64,000 nucleotides of DNA, from positions 19,988,442 to 20,052,441 of the forward strand of contig NC_061813.1 of the NCBI RefSeq assembly GCF_021462225.1, read 5' to 3'. The DNA comes from Girardinichthys multiradiatus. Its lineage: Eukaryota; Chordata; Actinopteri; Cyprinodontiformes; Goodeidae. The notes under the pieces are model-generated. The model saw only the letters and a list, made by a program, of their open reading frames with translations. It was not told the DNA's origin and did not search any database. Shown piece after piece: positions 1-13,238 of the stretch. A program made the translations under genes and the position numbers. Numbering within the stretch: the stretch's first letter is position 1; every line of letters starts with the position of its first letter.

Positions 1-3000
1 TTTTCAAAATTTTAACGGGAACCACATAGGGAAATGAAGTAAACAGCAAAGAACCCTCTCTCCTCTACCTCCCATACATTTAAACATTAATTTAGCATTT
101 TTAAGTCAACTACACAAACCAATTAGATGGCTTTTTAGATAAATATTACTAAGCACTAAATTACCAAAGCATTACCAGTTTAGGAGATGCATGAATATAC
201 TGTAAAACCATAACACAGCACCAGGACATGTTTTACAAGCCCTCAGGTGAGTATCTATGAAGCTTTCTGAATTGAAAAGTTTCAATCATAGTTAAAATAT
301 CTTGACTTTCATCTTTAAAAATAGATCATTATTAGTACACAAATATATTGCTCTAACATAGTATTCATACACAGATATGATTACAATTTTTAGGCAAACC
401 TCTTTAATACACACTTTATCAAAAGCATGTGAAATCAAGTGGGTTTCAAACAGACCAGAACATAAAAGAAACAGCATTTTGGGCCATCTGCACAACAGAT
501 CTTGGTGCTTGCTTCATTGTGTTAGTTTTTGGTAGTTTGAACAGCAGTATCATGAAAAATACTGAGCTTAGCATATTTTTGACAACAATGAACCGTCCTA
601 TACGTGACCACCCTACTACTTACTCCAAGAGTGCACCAACCAGACCTTCGGATCTGTCCTGGTCAAAATGGAGAATTGCAATGTCCAGATGAGTTTAGAA
701 CCTCAGATCTGCCTCAATAAGACTGATATCTTGGCATTTAAATAGCATCGAGCAAGGCTCCAAATGCAACACAGCTCTATCTTTGAGAGCTGGTCTCAGC
801 CAACACATCTCTAAATCACTGTTAACCAAACACAATCTCTTGAGTGACAACAATCTCATTAACAACTTAAACTTCTTCCTGGCAAAAGGGAATTGCCTCT
901 TTAAAACCTCCTGACTGTTTACTAGGAGGCTTAGCTGTTGCTGTTACATCTGATGAGCACCTCTATTAAACCTCTTTCAGACTTGTCCATCATTTGCTGG
1001 AAAAATGGAAAAACAAAACGTTATGAAACAAACACATAAACATGAATGCCATGGAAGAGGCAAAACATTATGAATCTCCAACAATCCTTTCATTACCACA
1101 AACACGCAATCAGGGCACAAGAGGACAATGTTTGCAGATTAGCGGCCTTGGCAGAGGGAGATGGACAACTCAAATCTCAGTCAAAGCCAATCAGTGCAGG
1201 GTATCAGAGGAATAAAGCTCAGCTCCAGCCACAGACACTACGATACTGAGCAGTGTGAATTTTCATGTCATTTAAAATAAACAGATGTTTGCAGTAAAGA
1301 AAGAAAATCTAATTTCTAGAAAATGGCAATTAATGCAATATTCTTAAAGTGAAGAAACATCTACAACAAGCCTTATACACACCTTTATATTACTCAGAAC
1401 AAGCACAAGGATTGTGTAAAGTAATAGCTTGCTAGTTGATATTACTGAATATTAATATAACAATATACATGTTGTGGATACCAATGTTTATGTCCACCTT
1501 ACCAAAACCGTTGCTAGACGAAGGACTTTTTGTACATTGATATTGCAAATTAATTCTGCGTCCAAAACTGAGGGATCAAATTGCAAATTCAATCACAGCC
1601 TTTCCTAAACTAAGGAAAAACCTTTTTACTACATTAATTTTCTAGCAATGCACAAAACCCAAATGCAAAGGCATAAACAGTTACAGGATTGCTTTAAACT
1701 TTTTTTGACAGGTGCTGTGCTGACGTTATGTCGCCTAGAAAAGCGTTAAGGTTGAAAAACTCCTTGGTGCATTGCAGGCACCTTTTGGTATCGCTAACAG
1801 CACATCACTAACAGATGCCTGAGAAAACACACTTTTTTAATCAAAATAAATGCCAACGAACTACATTGGTATTGCTGTTAGACATGCTGATTTTGGAACT
1901 GACATTTTAGCCTGATTAGCTTGACTAAAACAGAAATAGTGGTCGCCATGTGTATTTCCCTGTGGAGAACGGAGATCCTTCATCCAGAGATTTTCAACAA
2001 GTCAACATTTCCAAAATCAGCAGTTTCCATAACAGGCAAACACTGAAACCTCCAAAGGATAAAACAGAAATTGTGGCTTCCTGTTATCTGCTGAAAGTCT
2101 TGCACTCATGGAATGAACTGCAGCCATGTCTCAACGTTTCGCAGTAAGTTCTGTTTCCTTTTAAACAGCTTCTTACATCCCTGTGCTTCCTCTTGACCCG
2201 TTTTTAAAACAGCTCATTGAAACTGAACTTTGTCTTTAGACTCAGCAGCGTCATCTACCAAGAAAAGGGTTGCTGTCCGTATGACCCGGTAAGCATGGTT
2301 TCCAACTGACCGATGGTTAGGGCTGATAAAGCTGAAAGACATCGGACTCCGTTCACCAGCTGGTTTCTCAGTGCGTCCCTCGCTGTGATGACTTTGGCAG
2401 GATAATAAAATCATTTTTTATACCCAACTTGTCACTTCAAAGAGCTTTTACTTATCCACTATCCCACTCAGCTCCAGTCCACCACGGAAGCTGGACAAAA
2501 ATCAAAAGGGTCTGTTCCAGTGTGTAAACATTACCATGATAGTTTCTGACTTTGTATATTCCAGTTATGATTTATATGCCTTGATCATAATGTATTTAAT
2601 AACAATAATTAATGGCAAGGGGAAAAAACTGATTCTCCATGACTCACTGATTTAGGGATATTTGGGTTCTTTCACAATATCTGTTATGGAATATGTTGCT
2701 GACAAGACTGTAAGGACCTTGAGAGTCTCTGAGTCAGGCGCAGACCAGTCAGACGGAAAATATAAGGTAGGATCACCAAGAAAACTCCAGAAGCAGCTCA
2801 CTCATACTGAAAAATGTGTGTTTTGTCTTCGGAAACATTTTGCAGCATCGATCTGACAGTTATAGTCTTCTTAAATTAGAACAGGGGGAGGCTGTCGGGA
2901 AACACAAACTTTCTCTCAACAGCTGTAATGAATAGAGTACTATGAATACACACACAGTCACAGAAGTTCTTCCATCCTTCAGATGGGTGGTACCTCAGTG

Positions 3001-4530
3001 GAACAACTTGACCACACTTCCCAGAACACGGCTACACAGCCGACACCTCTGCTCAAACTTAAATCCGACCACACAGAGCCACTAAGTGCTTCATCCATGG
3101 TTTATCACCATGAATCAGGTCCAAACTGTGCTGCGTACTGCCAACAACGCAGTGCAACTATTTGATGAAGCACTGTGCACCTTCCTGACTCGTGCACTGA
3201 AACAAACAATGCTGAGTCAATGTGGTTTGATGGTTCGGGAACGATCCTGCATATAATCCAAAACAAAGCCAGAGCTGCCTGGCAAATCAAACAGAAAGGC
3301 TTTTTTGCCACTTACCGTGCAGCTTTGAAATCAATTACGGAAGAAGCGGAGCTTAAAACAGCTCGCCGAGTGAATAAATAACAACAGGAGACTGTTTGCA
3401 TCAGTTTAAACAAATGGATGAGACAAAACATACGATTCTGGGGTTGCGCAAAATCTGTACATGATAATTCATCCGGCAGCCTTGAATGAAAGATGAAACG
3501 AGAAGCACAGAAAGAGAGAGCGAGGAGGCTCTACAGTAAGCTCTGTCATGTGTAAAGATTTGGGTTGCACCATATAATTAACCAGAAATCTCAGTAATTC
3601 TGCCAAGTAGCCAAAGGCCTGGTGAGTGAGTGAGTGAGTGAGTGACACACACCTTGGAGTAAAAGGAAAACAGTGAGTAAATGTGGACGAAAGAATCTGG
3701 AAACTTTGCTTTCGAGATAAAGTCTGAATGCATAATTTCTCATTTTTCAACATGGAAATGATAGTAAGCCAAGCTGCCGGCAGCAGGTAAGGAACAGACA
3801 GAGGAATTTAAGCACATGCAAAGCCAAGCCTCTTTGAGCCATCTGGATTTTTGTAATCATTATAAAGCATAAACCACCCAAAGCTTACCAACAAATCTCT
3901 TTGTAATAACTAGTGAAGTCACAAGCTTGGTTACAAAAAGGATTTGCCAAAATCGACCTTGTGTTTGCACATTTTCCCAAACTTCTGCTATGCAGAGAAT
4001 TAAAGTACCCATCTGAGGAGGTTTGGAAGAGGTGCGTTAACTGACTAACAGCATGGGTTCGTCCCACATGTACCCTGCACCACACCCCAGCTTTCTCCCT
4101 TATAAGCTCACACAGAGTACAGTCCACTAAAGCACGTGTTTTAACATCTAATCTTACTATGGTATTAAACTATGGTATTATTTCCTTCCGGATCCACGAT
4201 ATAACCTGAAGCTGTGCTCATGCCTTCACGTTGTGCATCACAGAGAACCCACCCTTGTCCATATTATAACATTTACAAATACGTGACTATATTTACTGCT
4301 GAAAAGCTGTTTTAAAAGTACTTTGCTCATACTCTGCAATACCTAGGAGGCCAGCTTTACAAGCTTTAATGTGCGTGAGCTCATTAGGGTTAAAAGTCTT
4401 GGACGCAGAGTTAAAGTCCAATACTCGGGTGGTTGGTGGGGCAAGTTTTTCACAACTATTAGGGCACAATCATGAAATAATTCCAGACTTTCCAAAACAC
4501 AATCCATTTCCCAAAGATGTTATGTCTGTA
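1..4530. other. AT-rich stretch with no recognised gene
   Basis: No reading frame in this stretch resembles a known protein, and none is longer than about 95 codons. It holds short simple repeats, including a GAGT run at 3626-3648. It could be intron or 3' untranslated sequence of the minus-strand gene whose putative first exon lies near 7.0 kb, but nothing in the sequence proves that. Confidence 0.4.
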
Positions 4531-4534
4531 CCTT

Positions 4535-5835
4535 GCAAAAGTATTCATACCTTGAATGTTTTCACATTTTGCCACAAACTTTAACGTTTTCTATTGGGAT
4601 TTTATTTGATAACATAAATTATTGCACATTTGTGAGATGAAAAAAAAAAAAGGATACAAAGATTTAAAAAAATAAATGTGGTGTTCAGCTCCTCCCTGAA
4701 ACAATGCTTCATGGAACCACCTTTTGTTGCAATGACACCAGCATCTCTTTTGAGGCATGTCTCCAGCTTTGCACATCTACGGTATGAGATGTTTTAACAT
4801 TTTTACTTGCAAATTAGCTTAGCTTAGCTTAGTAAGATTGGACAGATAGTTTGTGAACAGCAAGTCCTGTCACATTTAGGTCTGGACAGGGAACCAGGAA
4901 CGCCTGCTGGTTAAGCTGGTTATGCTGTGCTCCATTTCCCTCTACAGTCGGAACTAGGATCTAGCAATGACATCAAACCCAACCTAGCTATGTTCCTGTT
5001 CCATGTTTCAAAACTAGTGTTAACTAGGGAAGATTGCATAGCACTGTATGGGAAAGATTTAATGAGATAAATGGTTTTAATAAACCATTTTTACTGTGAT
5101 TATTCTAGTGAAAGCTGCCATATTGGAAGAGACAACCTGTTTTCCTAACTGGGATTCCACTTTCAGACCTTTCTGCTCATTTTTGAATTTTGAAAATTTC
5201 CACTTGTGAGCTAAAAGGTAATTAAATCACATCTTTAACCATTCCTGCACTGCCAATGCATAATAATCTTTTTCTGTTTGTCCAGTCATTTGTTTATTTC
5301 CATGTTTTGGATCCCAGGACCTCTGTAGCCTCTGGGCCATGGGTGTCAAGCAACAGTCCCATAGGGCCGGCGTCCTGCCACCTTTGCATCTCTGCTTCAA
5401 CACACATGATTAGATCATTACCAGGACTCTGTAGAACTGGACTGCATGCTGAGGACGCAACTGAGCCATTTGAGTCAGGCGTGTTGGACCGGGGACACAT
5501 CTAAGGTTGCAGGATGTTGGCCCTAAATGACTGGAGTGTGACAACCCCCTGATCTAACTGGTTTCTTCCAAGGATTACCCTTTTATTTAGCTCTATCCAT
5601 CTTCCCATCAACTGCTATCAGCTTCCCTGTCCCAGCTGAAGAACGTTTATTTAAGGGTATCAGAGTAAATGGGGCTTAATGCAAAAGAAAGATTAGAAAA
5701 CCATCTAAAAATCACCTTCCACTTCTCAATTATGTGCCAATTTGTGTGGGTCTCTTACATAAAATCCCAATACAACACACTGAGGTTTCCAGTGGTAAAA
5801 TGTGAAGAAGTTCAAGTAGCACTAATGCTCTGCAA
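4535..5835 (-). mobile_element. decayed Tc1/mariner-type copy
   Basis: The segment opens with a phrase typical of fish Tc1 remnants (around 4538-4610, a conserved attcatacc...cacattttgccac...ttgggattttat pattern). It ends with matching terminal sequence around 5660-5790 (caattatgtgcc...gtgtgggtct). The middle, around 5560-5640, shows antisense transposase sequence (ccatcttcccatcaactgct...agcttccctgtccc). No open transposase frame remains. Short AGCTT repeats lie at 4812-4833. Confidence 0.55.
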
Positions 5836-6329
5836 GACAAGTTTTACTTTTATTAAAACGACCTTTTGAATAACCACACGTATTTTTTTTTTTTTTTTTT
5901 TAGCTCTACCAGTGAGAAACTTGTCAAATTTAAAAGCAAAGCATTGTGAGACGACTTTATAATCTAATTACTTTATTACCAGGGCCACACAGTTCACAAC
6001 ACAGAGGCAAAGGTTTTATAATGGAGATATACTTGACCCTGAACTTGACCCTAACATATGCACCTCTCACACCACCTTCACCGTTCCTGGCATGATGGTG
6101 TTTTGTAAACTTGTTGCTTCTTCGTGCTGAGGTTTTTAGTCATCTCAAACTGTATCCTGCTAAGGATAAAGTGGGAAAAAAAATCATATTTCCCTCTACT
6201 TTCCTAATGTGGCCTCTTTTCTCATCTAACAAGGGCAGCGCCTGTGAGTGGGCAGCAAAGCCTCGGTGACCCGTCCCCCTCTTGTCTTGTGTCATGATGT
6301 CTGTCTGGATGGGTTGTACTGGATCTCTA

Positions 6330-6376
6330 ATTTCTCCTCGGGGATCAATAAAGTATCTTTGAATTGAATTGAATTG
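6330..6376 (+). repeat. LINE/SINE-type 3' tail
   Basis: A ctcggggatcaataaagtat segment is followed by a short TTGAA tandem run (gaattgaattgaattga). This is the usual 3' end of fish L2-type retroposons. Only the tail is recognisable. Confidence 0.5.
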
Positions 6377-6479
6377 ATATCCCATTGTCAACCATAGTTT
6401 ATCGCTTTTCGGGCGACTTTAATTTCAGGTGAACATAGAAATAGCCTAAACAAGTTGGGCTTTTGTTTTGATTTATTGC

Positions 6480-7095
6480 CATTTTAAACGGTAATTAGAC
6501 GCTCCAGCAGCAGCAGATTAGCTAACCCTCCATTGAGGTCCACCTACACTGGTTCAACAGGTAGTTGTTGGTCTGACAGGTAGAGAGCAGTTTAACTTTC
6601 CTGCCTTCATTCATAGCAGCAAGACTCCAACGGCCAGGACGTCTTTTTTCTCTTTGCAATGTCATAAAAACACCTGAGAGCACCTGGTGAGAAGAGTTTA
6701 GCGAGTCGGCTACAGAGAAGTCACGTCATGCTAACGTTACCTTAGCTGGCTGCAGCTGAGCTGCTCCTTTGCCAGAAACAAGCCGCCGTGGAGATTAAAC
6801 GGTGTTTCATGGAAACGGCGGCGACTTTATTTAACTGACAGGGAGTTGATTAAACCTAGCCGGACGGAAACTTCCAGTTGAACTTTATAGAAAGCTTAGA
6901 GGCGACATCTTACCTGTGGAAGTGGCTGTCAGCGGCGGCTCCTGTTCGGCTCTGCGGCTGTAAAAACCGAGTCAGCTGCTGTCCTCCGCCTCAGCTCCTG
7001 CCTGCCAGCCCTCAGGGGAACTGCCTCACCAGAACAACCTGACCTGCACCCTCTCCTCCTGCAGCGCAGCTTCCACTAGAGGGCGACAGAGTCTT
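6480..7095 (-). promoter_or_regulatory. CpG-richer promoter/first-exon region of an unidentified gene
   Basis: This region is richer in G+C and CpG than its surroundings. Read on the minus strand it contains an ATG-free segment from about 7080 to 6914 that ends CCACAG followed by GTAAGA, a good splice donor. That fits a non-coding first exon transcribed leftward, with the coding exons beyond the window or unrecognised to the left. The gene cannot be named. It would be divergent from foxh1. The start of transcription is a guess. Confidence 0.45.
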
Positions 7096-7239
7096 CGGGG
7101 TGAAATGTTTAGCTTTTATTCAGTTAAAGCATACGCCCGCCCCGTTTCATCACCTTTGAACCATGCATTCGTGTTTTGTTGATAGATCAACACAGATGAG
7201 TGCATCATTGTGAAAATACATGATATCCACAGCACTGAC

Positions 7240-8330
7240 TGGGCCATTCTAATACACAAATGCACTTCAAATCATTCCACTGCAGCTCTGTCTGTATGCT
7301 GAAGGTCATTGTCCTGTTGCCGGAAGGGGAAACTCCTCCCCAGTCTCAAGTCTTTTACAGCCTAACATTTTTTTCTTCCAGGGTTGCCCTGCATTTAACT
7401 TCATCAATATTTCAATTAACTCTCACTAACGTCCCTGTCCATGCTGAAGGAAGACATCCCCACAGCTTGATGGTGCCACCACCATGTTTCATAGGAGTTA
7501 TGATGTGTTCAGGTTTTGCACCTGACATGGGATTTGGAATGTAGGCCAAAAAGTTCAGTTTTGGTTTTGGTTTGACACGTGCACTTTCTTCAACATGTTA
7601 GCTGTGTCCCCTAGATGATTAAGGGCAAACTTTAAATGAGACTTCCTGTGGCTTTATTTCCAAAATTGCTTTCTTCGGGCCACTAAATCCTGGATTTTTG
7701 CAGTGCACAGCTAATAGTTGTCCTGTCACGTCTGAGCTTTAGGGTCTCTACAGCTCTCTCACAGTTACCAGAGATCTAATTTTTTCCCCTGGTTAACACT
7801 CTCCTTGAAAGGCAGTTTAGTCTTGGTAGGTTTGCAGATTATTTCTGACATGTCTGGTGTGTTCCTACGTCTTAATGAATGTTTCCTCACCAGTGTTCTC
7901 TGATAAGCATTGGAGGCATTCACTGAACAGCAAGTCAAATTTATTTATATAGCAAATCTAAAAAAAAAAACACAGTAGATAAGACTGCTTTATGTAATAA
8001 AAGTCTTACAGCTAAACAACAAAAAACCGTGAACATGGTCAATAAAGGTAGCAGAGCAAACACACACAGATGTAACAACTGTATTTGTACTGAGATGAAT
8101 TTAAACAAAGGTGTCCTCTTATTTATAGATTAGATGAATTCTGAAGGAAATTGTTTGCATTGGATTATATTTTGGGATATCAGAGTAAAGGGGGCCGCAT
8201 ACAAATGTAAGCCACACGTTTCAGATTGGTATGTGTAAAAAAGATTTTTAAAATGTCATTTTGTCTTCTACTTCACAATTATGTGCTACATTGTGTTGGT
8301 CTACCATTTAAATACATTGAAGTTAGTGAT
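7240..8330 (-). mobile_element. decayed Tc1/mariner-type copy with internal insertion
   Basis: Antisense transposase phrases are visible: cccacagcttgatggtgcca at 7460-7480 (reverse complement of the [15 protein letters not shown] stretch) and gtaggccaaaaagttcag around 7541-7558. The terminal phrase recurs at about 8275-8325. An unrelated AT-rich stretch, including a tttatttatatagca motif common in fish repeats (about 7938-7952), interrupts it around 7930-8170. No intact frame remains. Confidence 0.55.
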
Positions 8331-9389
8331 TGTGGTTACTAAGGAGAATTTGACACTTATGTGCAATCTCTGTTATATTAGTCTCCATGTTACACAAGTG
8401 TACACTCAACAAACCTTTCGTAAACAAGTGGGTGCGATGATTCGGCATGCCTCAGCATAAAAGCAGACCAGCCTTTTCTCCCATATACATGCAGGCTGTG
8501 TATCATCTACGCTGATGGTATATCAGAGCAGTTCTCTTGTGTGATTTTTTTTTTTTTTTTTTTTGTGCTTAATTGAAAGACGTTGCTCCAGTTAAATAAG
8601 CTCTAAAATGATATTTACTTGTGTTACTTTATAATTTCCTAACCCCTGCAGTGAGCCAACCACTCTGTTCTTACCATCTATTGCCCTGTGTCGAGGAATT
8701 GATACAATTTTACATGGAAGTAATTAGAATATCTTTATCAAAGTTTTTTTTTTATAAATACAGACCATTAGTTCATCAACCAAACTTCTTTAGTGTAGCA
8801 CTGCTTAAATAGCAAGTGCAACCCTAAGCGCTTTACAGGGTGACATTATTGAGCTAACCCGTGTTGTTAGTCTGGTAGATCCATTGTGTGATATTTAAGT
8901 AAATTAGAGTTAAACTGCATATAAAAGACACATGATTCTAAGGTGTTAAAGTTTGGCTCAGGTCACTTTATTCATTCACTAATCGCATACAACAAAATCC
9001 ACCTCTGGGTGTGTACAGATAGAATCCATGGTCCAGTTTTAACCAGGTTACATCCAGACTAGTCCCACTGAATTCAATCTAATAAACCATATTATTCCAG
9101 TTAGAATTAAATTCAGTAAAATTACATATACCTGTAAATATAAAATGCCATGACTTTGATCAAATCTTTACTTTGATTTAAATTTTGCATTTCATGGACA
9201 AACAGGGGGGTGGGGAGCAGTGAGTACTGGAAAAACCTCCAGCAGATCCAGAATCAGAAGCTGCCTCGAACAGACAGGAAAGGGACAATAATACTATGCC
9301 AGGAATAGCCACTATGGAGAGGGAAAAATGACAGGAAAAACATTAGGGTTGTGACAGCAGTGGTTAGACACATAGTGATTGAATGTAAA

Positions 9390-9660
9390 AAACTCTGATT
9401 CATACCTAAGGGCAATTGAGAAAACCCAATCAACCTTACAGTCATGTTTTTGGACTGTGGGAGGAAGCCAGAGCACAGAGAGAACATGCAAACCTCCATG
9501 CAGAAAAACCCCTGGCTGGGAGTCAAACCCATGACTTTCTTGCAAGAAGGCAACAGTGCTACCAACTGCGCCATCATGCAGGTAGAAATCAGTGTGTGCA
9601 AGGTTGTCTGTTCTGTGTGTCTCTGTGTCGCCCTGCGATGAGCTGGCGGTGGATGAAGAA
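9390..9660. repeat. rearranged tRNA-derived SINE
   Basis: About 9395-9590 is the reverse complement of the head of the SINE family seen intact at 56268-56640. It includes the tRNA-like region (antisense of ggtggtgcagttggtagc and gggtttgactccc) and the tggactgtgggaggaagcc body. About 9600-9655 carries a downstream part of the same family in the opposite orientation (tctgtgtcgccctgcgatga). The frames overlapping it are products of the repeat and not genes. Confidence 0.6.
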
Positions 9661-10229
9661 ATGGTCCATGGATAATCTTGAAGAAATCCAGACCAACTAT
9701 CAATCTGAGTTTAAAAAAAGCTATTAAAAAAGCAAAAAAAAAAATCTGCTTCCCATTTTTCATTCAGATTCCCCAGGAAGCACAACTGAACCTAAAATTT
9801 GGGAACAAAGAACTTCTGGTGAGAATAATATATTTGGTTCTAGATTTTATATAGATATAATAAACAAGACAGTCAGAGACTGCATACCTCCATGACCCAA
9901 CGTAGGGTCACTGACAGGAAATAAAAACCTGGATCCGGGTTGTGATCCTAATTAACAACTACAATTTAATAGATTAGCAAAAGAAATTCATAAAACGTTG
10001 TCTGTAAAGTGTCTAACACACACAAAACGTATTCCAGCACAGAGGTAAGAGTGCACCAGGTTCTCCTGGTAGAAAAGTGATTAAATGGATTTTTTGGAGT
10101 AGAATAAGCTTACATTAACACATAAAAATGCCATCTATAATTTGTGTGAACTTGCTCTGTGGGGATAAAAACTCCCATGTTAACAAATACATGTTTAAAC
10201 AGCTTAACAAAATGTACTTTTATTTTTAA

Positions 10230-10740
10230 GTTTATCAGAACATCAAGAAATGTTATTTAGCCTATCTTCTTGTTTCCCAATTGGAATAAATATGAAATGA
10301 CACCAAAGAAGGAAAGGCTAGAGGTGGTAAAAGAAAGAATACTTGCTGTTAAAGAAGTACAGTACAAAGAGTCATCTAGTAGACTCTATCTACATGCCAA
10401 CCAGTTGTTTTGAAGTGATTCTAATAAAGAGAACATTTTCTGTCCTACCATCACAAACATAAACATGTGGAGGTTGCTAAACTGAAGTAGGACCTTATTT
10501 AAGCTGTGGTCATGTGAAAATAAGATTAAACTTTACAGCAACAAACGCTCTAGGAGGGTGGGGTGTGAGACAATGGATGAAAATGTGGAAAACCACCTCC
10601 TGTCCACTGGTAAATACGGTGGGGGATCTCTGCTGCTGTGGGCCTGCCACCCTTCCAAATGCCCTGGGAACCTACAGAGTAAATTCTCACTAAAATAAAA
10701 AATGTTCTGTGTCATTCAGATATCAGTTGTTACCAATGTT
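10230..10740 (+). mobile_element. Tc1/mariner-type fragment
   Basis: The forward strand retains a transposase-like stretch, aaatacggtgggggatctct followed by gctgctgtgggcctgcc (10610-10650), which codes for a degenerate GGGSL.LWAC motif. The same family is present in foxh1 intron 2 at 14955-15275, where the phrase ctgtgatgctgtgggcctgt recurs. The copy is truncated and has no long open frame. Confidence 0.45.
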
Positions 10741-13205
10741 GATCTTTACCAGGTTTATAGTTGGCATTGTTGTTCCCATTTCTGATTAGAAGAAGAAGAA
10801 AAAAACCAGAACCATCTGAGGAGTAAAGCTGAGACAGATGACATAATTAAGACTTTCATTTAAAGCCTGCTTAGGAGGGATTTATCCTGACACAATCAGC
10901 CTAGACATGAACAGCCTAGTCCCTGGTGCTATTCTTTTCACAGGGTTTCCCATTCTTCCCCTGCTTCTCTCACTAATCCAGTGAAAACTCATTAGCTCCC
11001 ACTCCAGCAAACATGAAGAGATGGACTGAATAAGTTATTGGAAACAAACACGTTGCTGTAAGATGGGTTAGTTAATGTATGGTACAAGCTTCCCTGTTCA
11101 GCTCTATGAGCACAAAGCCTTCAAAGAACAAGGCCTCACCAAGTCAGAAAGTTTTGGGGCACCTGGTTCCAGTGATGATGTAAGATGGAGGTCAAACTGT
11201 AACCACTAGAGGGGGTGAAAGTCTGTCAGCAACAAGGTGACAAATTGGGAGAAAAAAACTCTTGATGCAGATTGCAGCAGGTGGTTGAAGGAAGCTTGTT
11301 TAACACATCATTAGCCAAGTTTTTACAGTTTGCATATTGCTCCAAAGCTGGGAAAAGCTGAAATATTAAGTGGTGAGTAGTATCTCCAACAAAATACATT
11401 TTTTATTTTACCAAATATGTGTGGAATAAACTAAGTGGTGGACAGATATTTAGTGTTAGTTTGTTAGGGTATTAGTGCAATACAAGGCTGGAATTAGCAC
11501 CTTAAAACTTAATAGTCAAGTTTAACTCCATCTAACATTTTAAGTTTTGTTGATTCTTCAAAAGACTTTGTCATGTGAGCAAGTTTCCAACAACTGGGCG
11601 GGACTCATGATGGTTCATGTATAAGGTGTGAAGGGTTCTGCCCAGCAAAGCACTTAGCAGCCTGTAGAAAATGCTTTTCAATGGGAGTACTCCCCAGTAG
11701 CTGCTTCTTGACATGCTAAGAAGCTCCTCCAGGATGGAAGCAAGTGTCTAGTCCCCCAATGGGAGCTCCTTTTTAATCCAACTAGTTTTCACTGGCTTGC
11801 TGGGAAGCAAGACTTTACTCATTAGCACTACATTAACTTGAACAAAAGATCTGCATTCCCCAAACTTTAGTCTTTGAGCACTGGATGACATTTTGCACAG
11901 TCCCAGAAAGCCCCCCACCCACCAAAACAACCCTGCTTCCAGAGCAACACCAAGTCCAGTCCAAATTATGTTCAACCAGATGATCAGGAAGCCTACATTT
12001 AAAATATTTATTTAAATTCATTGAGTTTTGAAAGTCCACAATGAGTGTTGCCATTGTACTATGTGAGAAACCTCCAGTAAAAAGGTTTTCCTCTTGTTCT
12101 GCTAATTCTTTGCTATTAAAACGTGTTAATCCCAACATTTTAAAAACAGTTTAATTTATTCCATTTAGATGTTCTATAGTTTTCCAACCATAGAACATGT
12201 CATTATCAGTTTATTTTGTTGCTCAGTTGAGAGAGTGCATATATTATTTTTCTTGTTTTTAATTAAATTCCGTCTTCAAAAGGTGTTTAGCAGCAGCAAA
12301 AGACCTTTTATGAGAGAACGTTGCATGGATTTCAGGGAAATTTGACAACAATAAAACATGAAAGCAATACCTGAGGACAGACTATAATGGTCAAATTTCA
12401 AAGATTTTCAACCTTCATTTCTGCAGCTGGAAGCATATATGGATTTAGCTCTGGATGGATACAGGTTCACATCTTGCTTCTTAGATTGGACCCACCGGGG
12501 TTGACGAAATACGACTCATATCAGCAACTATCTTATGTAGGATTCAGCTGGGTCTCCAACGTGTGCTCAGAAAATCTGGACAAATTAAGCAACACATCCA
12601 GGACCCATATGACTCCCGCCTTTTACCTTGAGAGTTGTGCTGCATTAAACCAATATAAGGTAAATAACATGGAGTCATCCAATCCCCATATGGGCCTCAC
12701 TTGTAAATGCTGACTGAGCACAAAAACACAACTTGAATTCTTTAGGATCTACAAGAAAATCTGTCAAAGGTCGCTCATTTCAAATCTCTGACTGCATTCT
12801 TCTGCCTCATGTGATGTCATCAACCAAGGTAAACATTAATCTTGCTGTAAAATCTCATCCCTTTTTACCTTCGTGTGAATCTGCATGGTTCCTTTTGCCT
12901 GTCACTTTGCTGCTGGTACATCTGGATTTCCCCACTGAAGGACAATAAAGTATATTTTTATTCTATTTCTATTTTCCTCTTTAAATGCGCATTATTTTTC
13001 AAATTATTTTGTGAATTCCTGCGGTGGAATCCTTGTTTCATACAGATGTTATTATCCCCAATATACATTTGTTAGAGGAAAACAAATCCACTACAGGATA
13101 GTGATGTATTGAACCTTTCGGCGTTTGTATATTAGCCAGGCTTTTTGTATATTGCTCACCAAAAATAGTTGATTAGCTTTAATCGAGATTATTTCTCCAG
13201 TACCC
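10741..13205. other. intergenic stretch, no gene recognised
   Basis: No frame resembles a known protein, and no conserved motif is recognised beyond a retroposon-like 3' tail at about 12905-12972 (ttccccactgaaggacaata followed by a TTCTA/TTTCTATT run). Frames of about 100 codons near 11.8-12.7 kb show no family features and no supporting splice structure. Confidence 0.4.
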
Positions 13206-13209
13206 GACA

Positions 13210-13238
13210 CCCTCCTCCCACACACTATGGGAGGAGGG
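13210..13238. other. perfect 11-bp inverted repeat (hairpin)
   Basis: CCCTCCTCCCA at 13210-13220 is followed by a 7-nt spacer and then its exact reverse complement, TGGGAGGAGGG, at 13228-13238. It lies about 530 bp upstream of the foxh1 start codon. It could form a hairpin or be a paired binding site for GC-box or zinc-finger factors. Function is unknown. Confidence 0.6.

Noticed and set aside
9254..9763. A 169-codon minus-strand frame
   Set aside because: It crosses a rearranged SINE and AT-rich flank, has no family features, and is open by chance.
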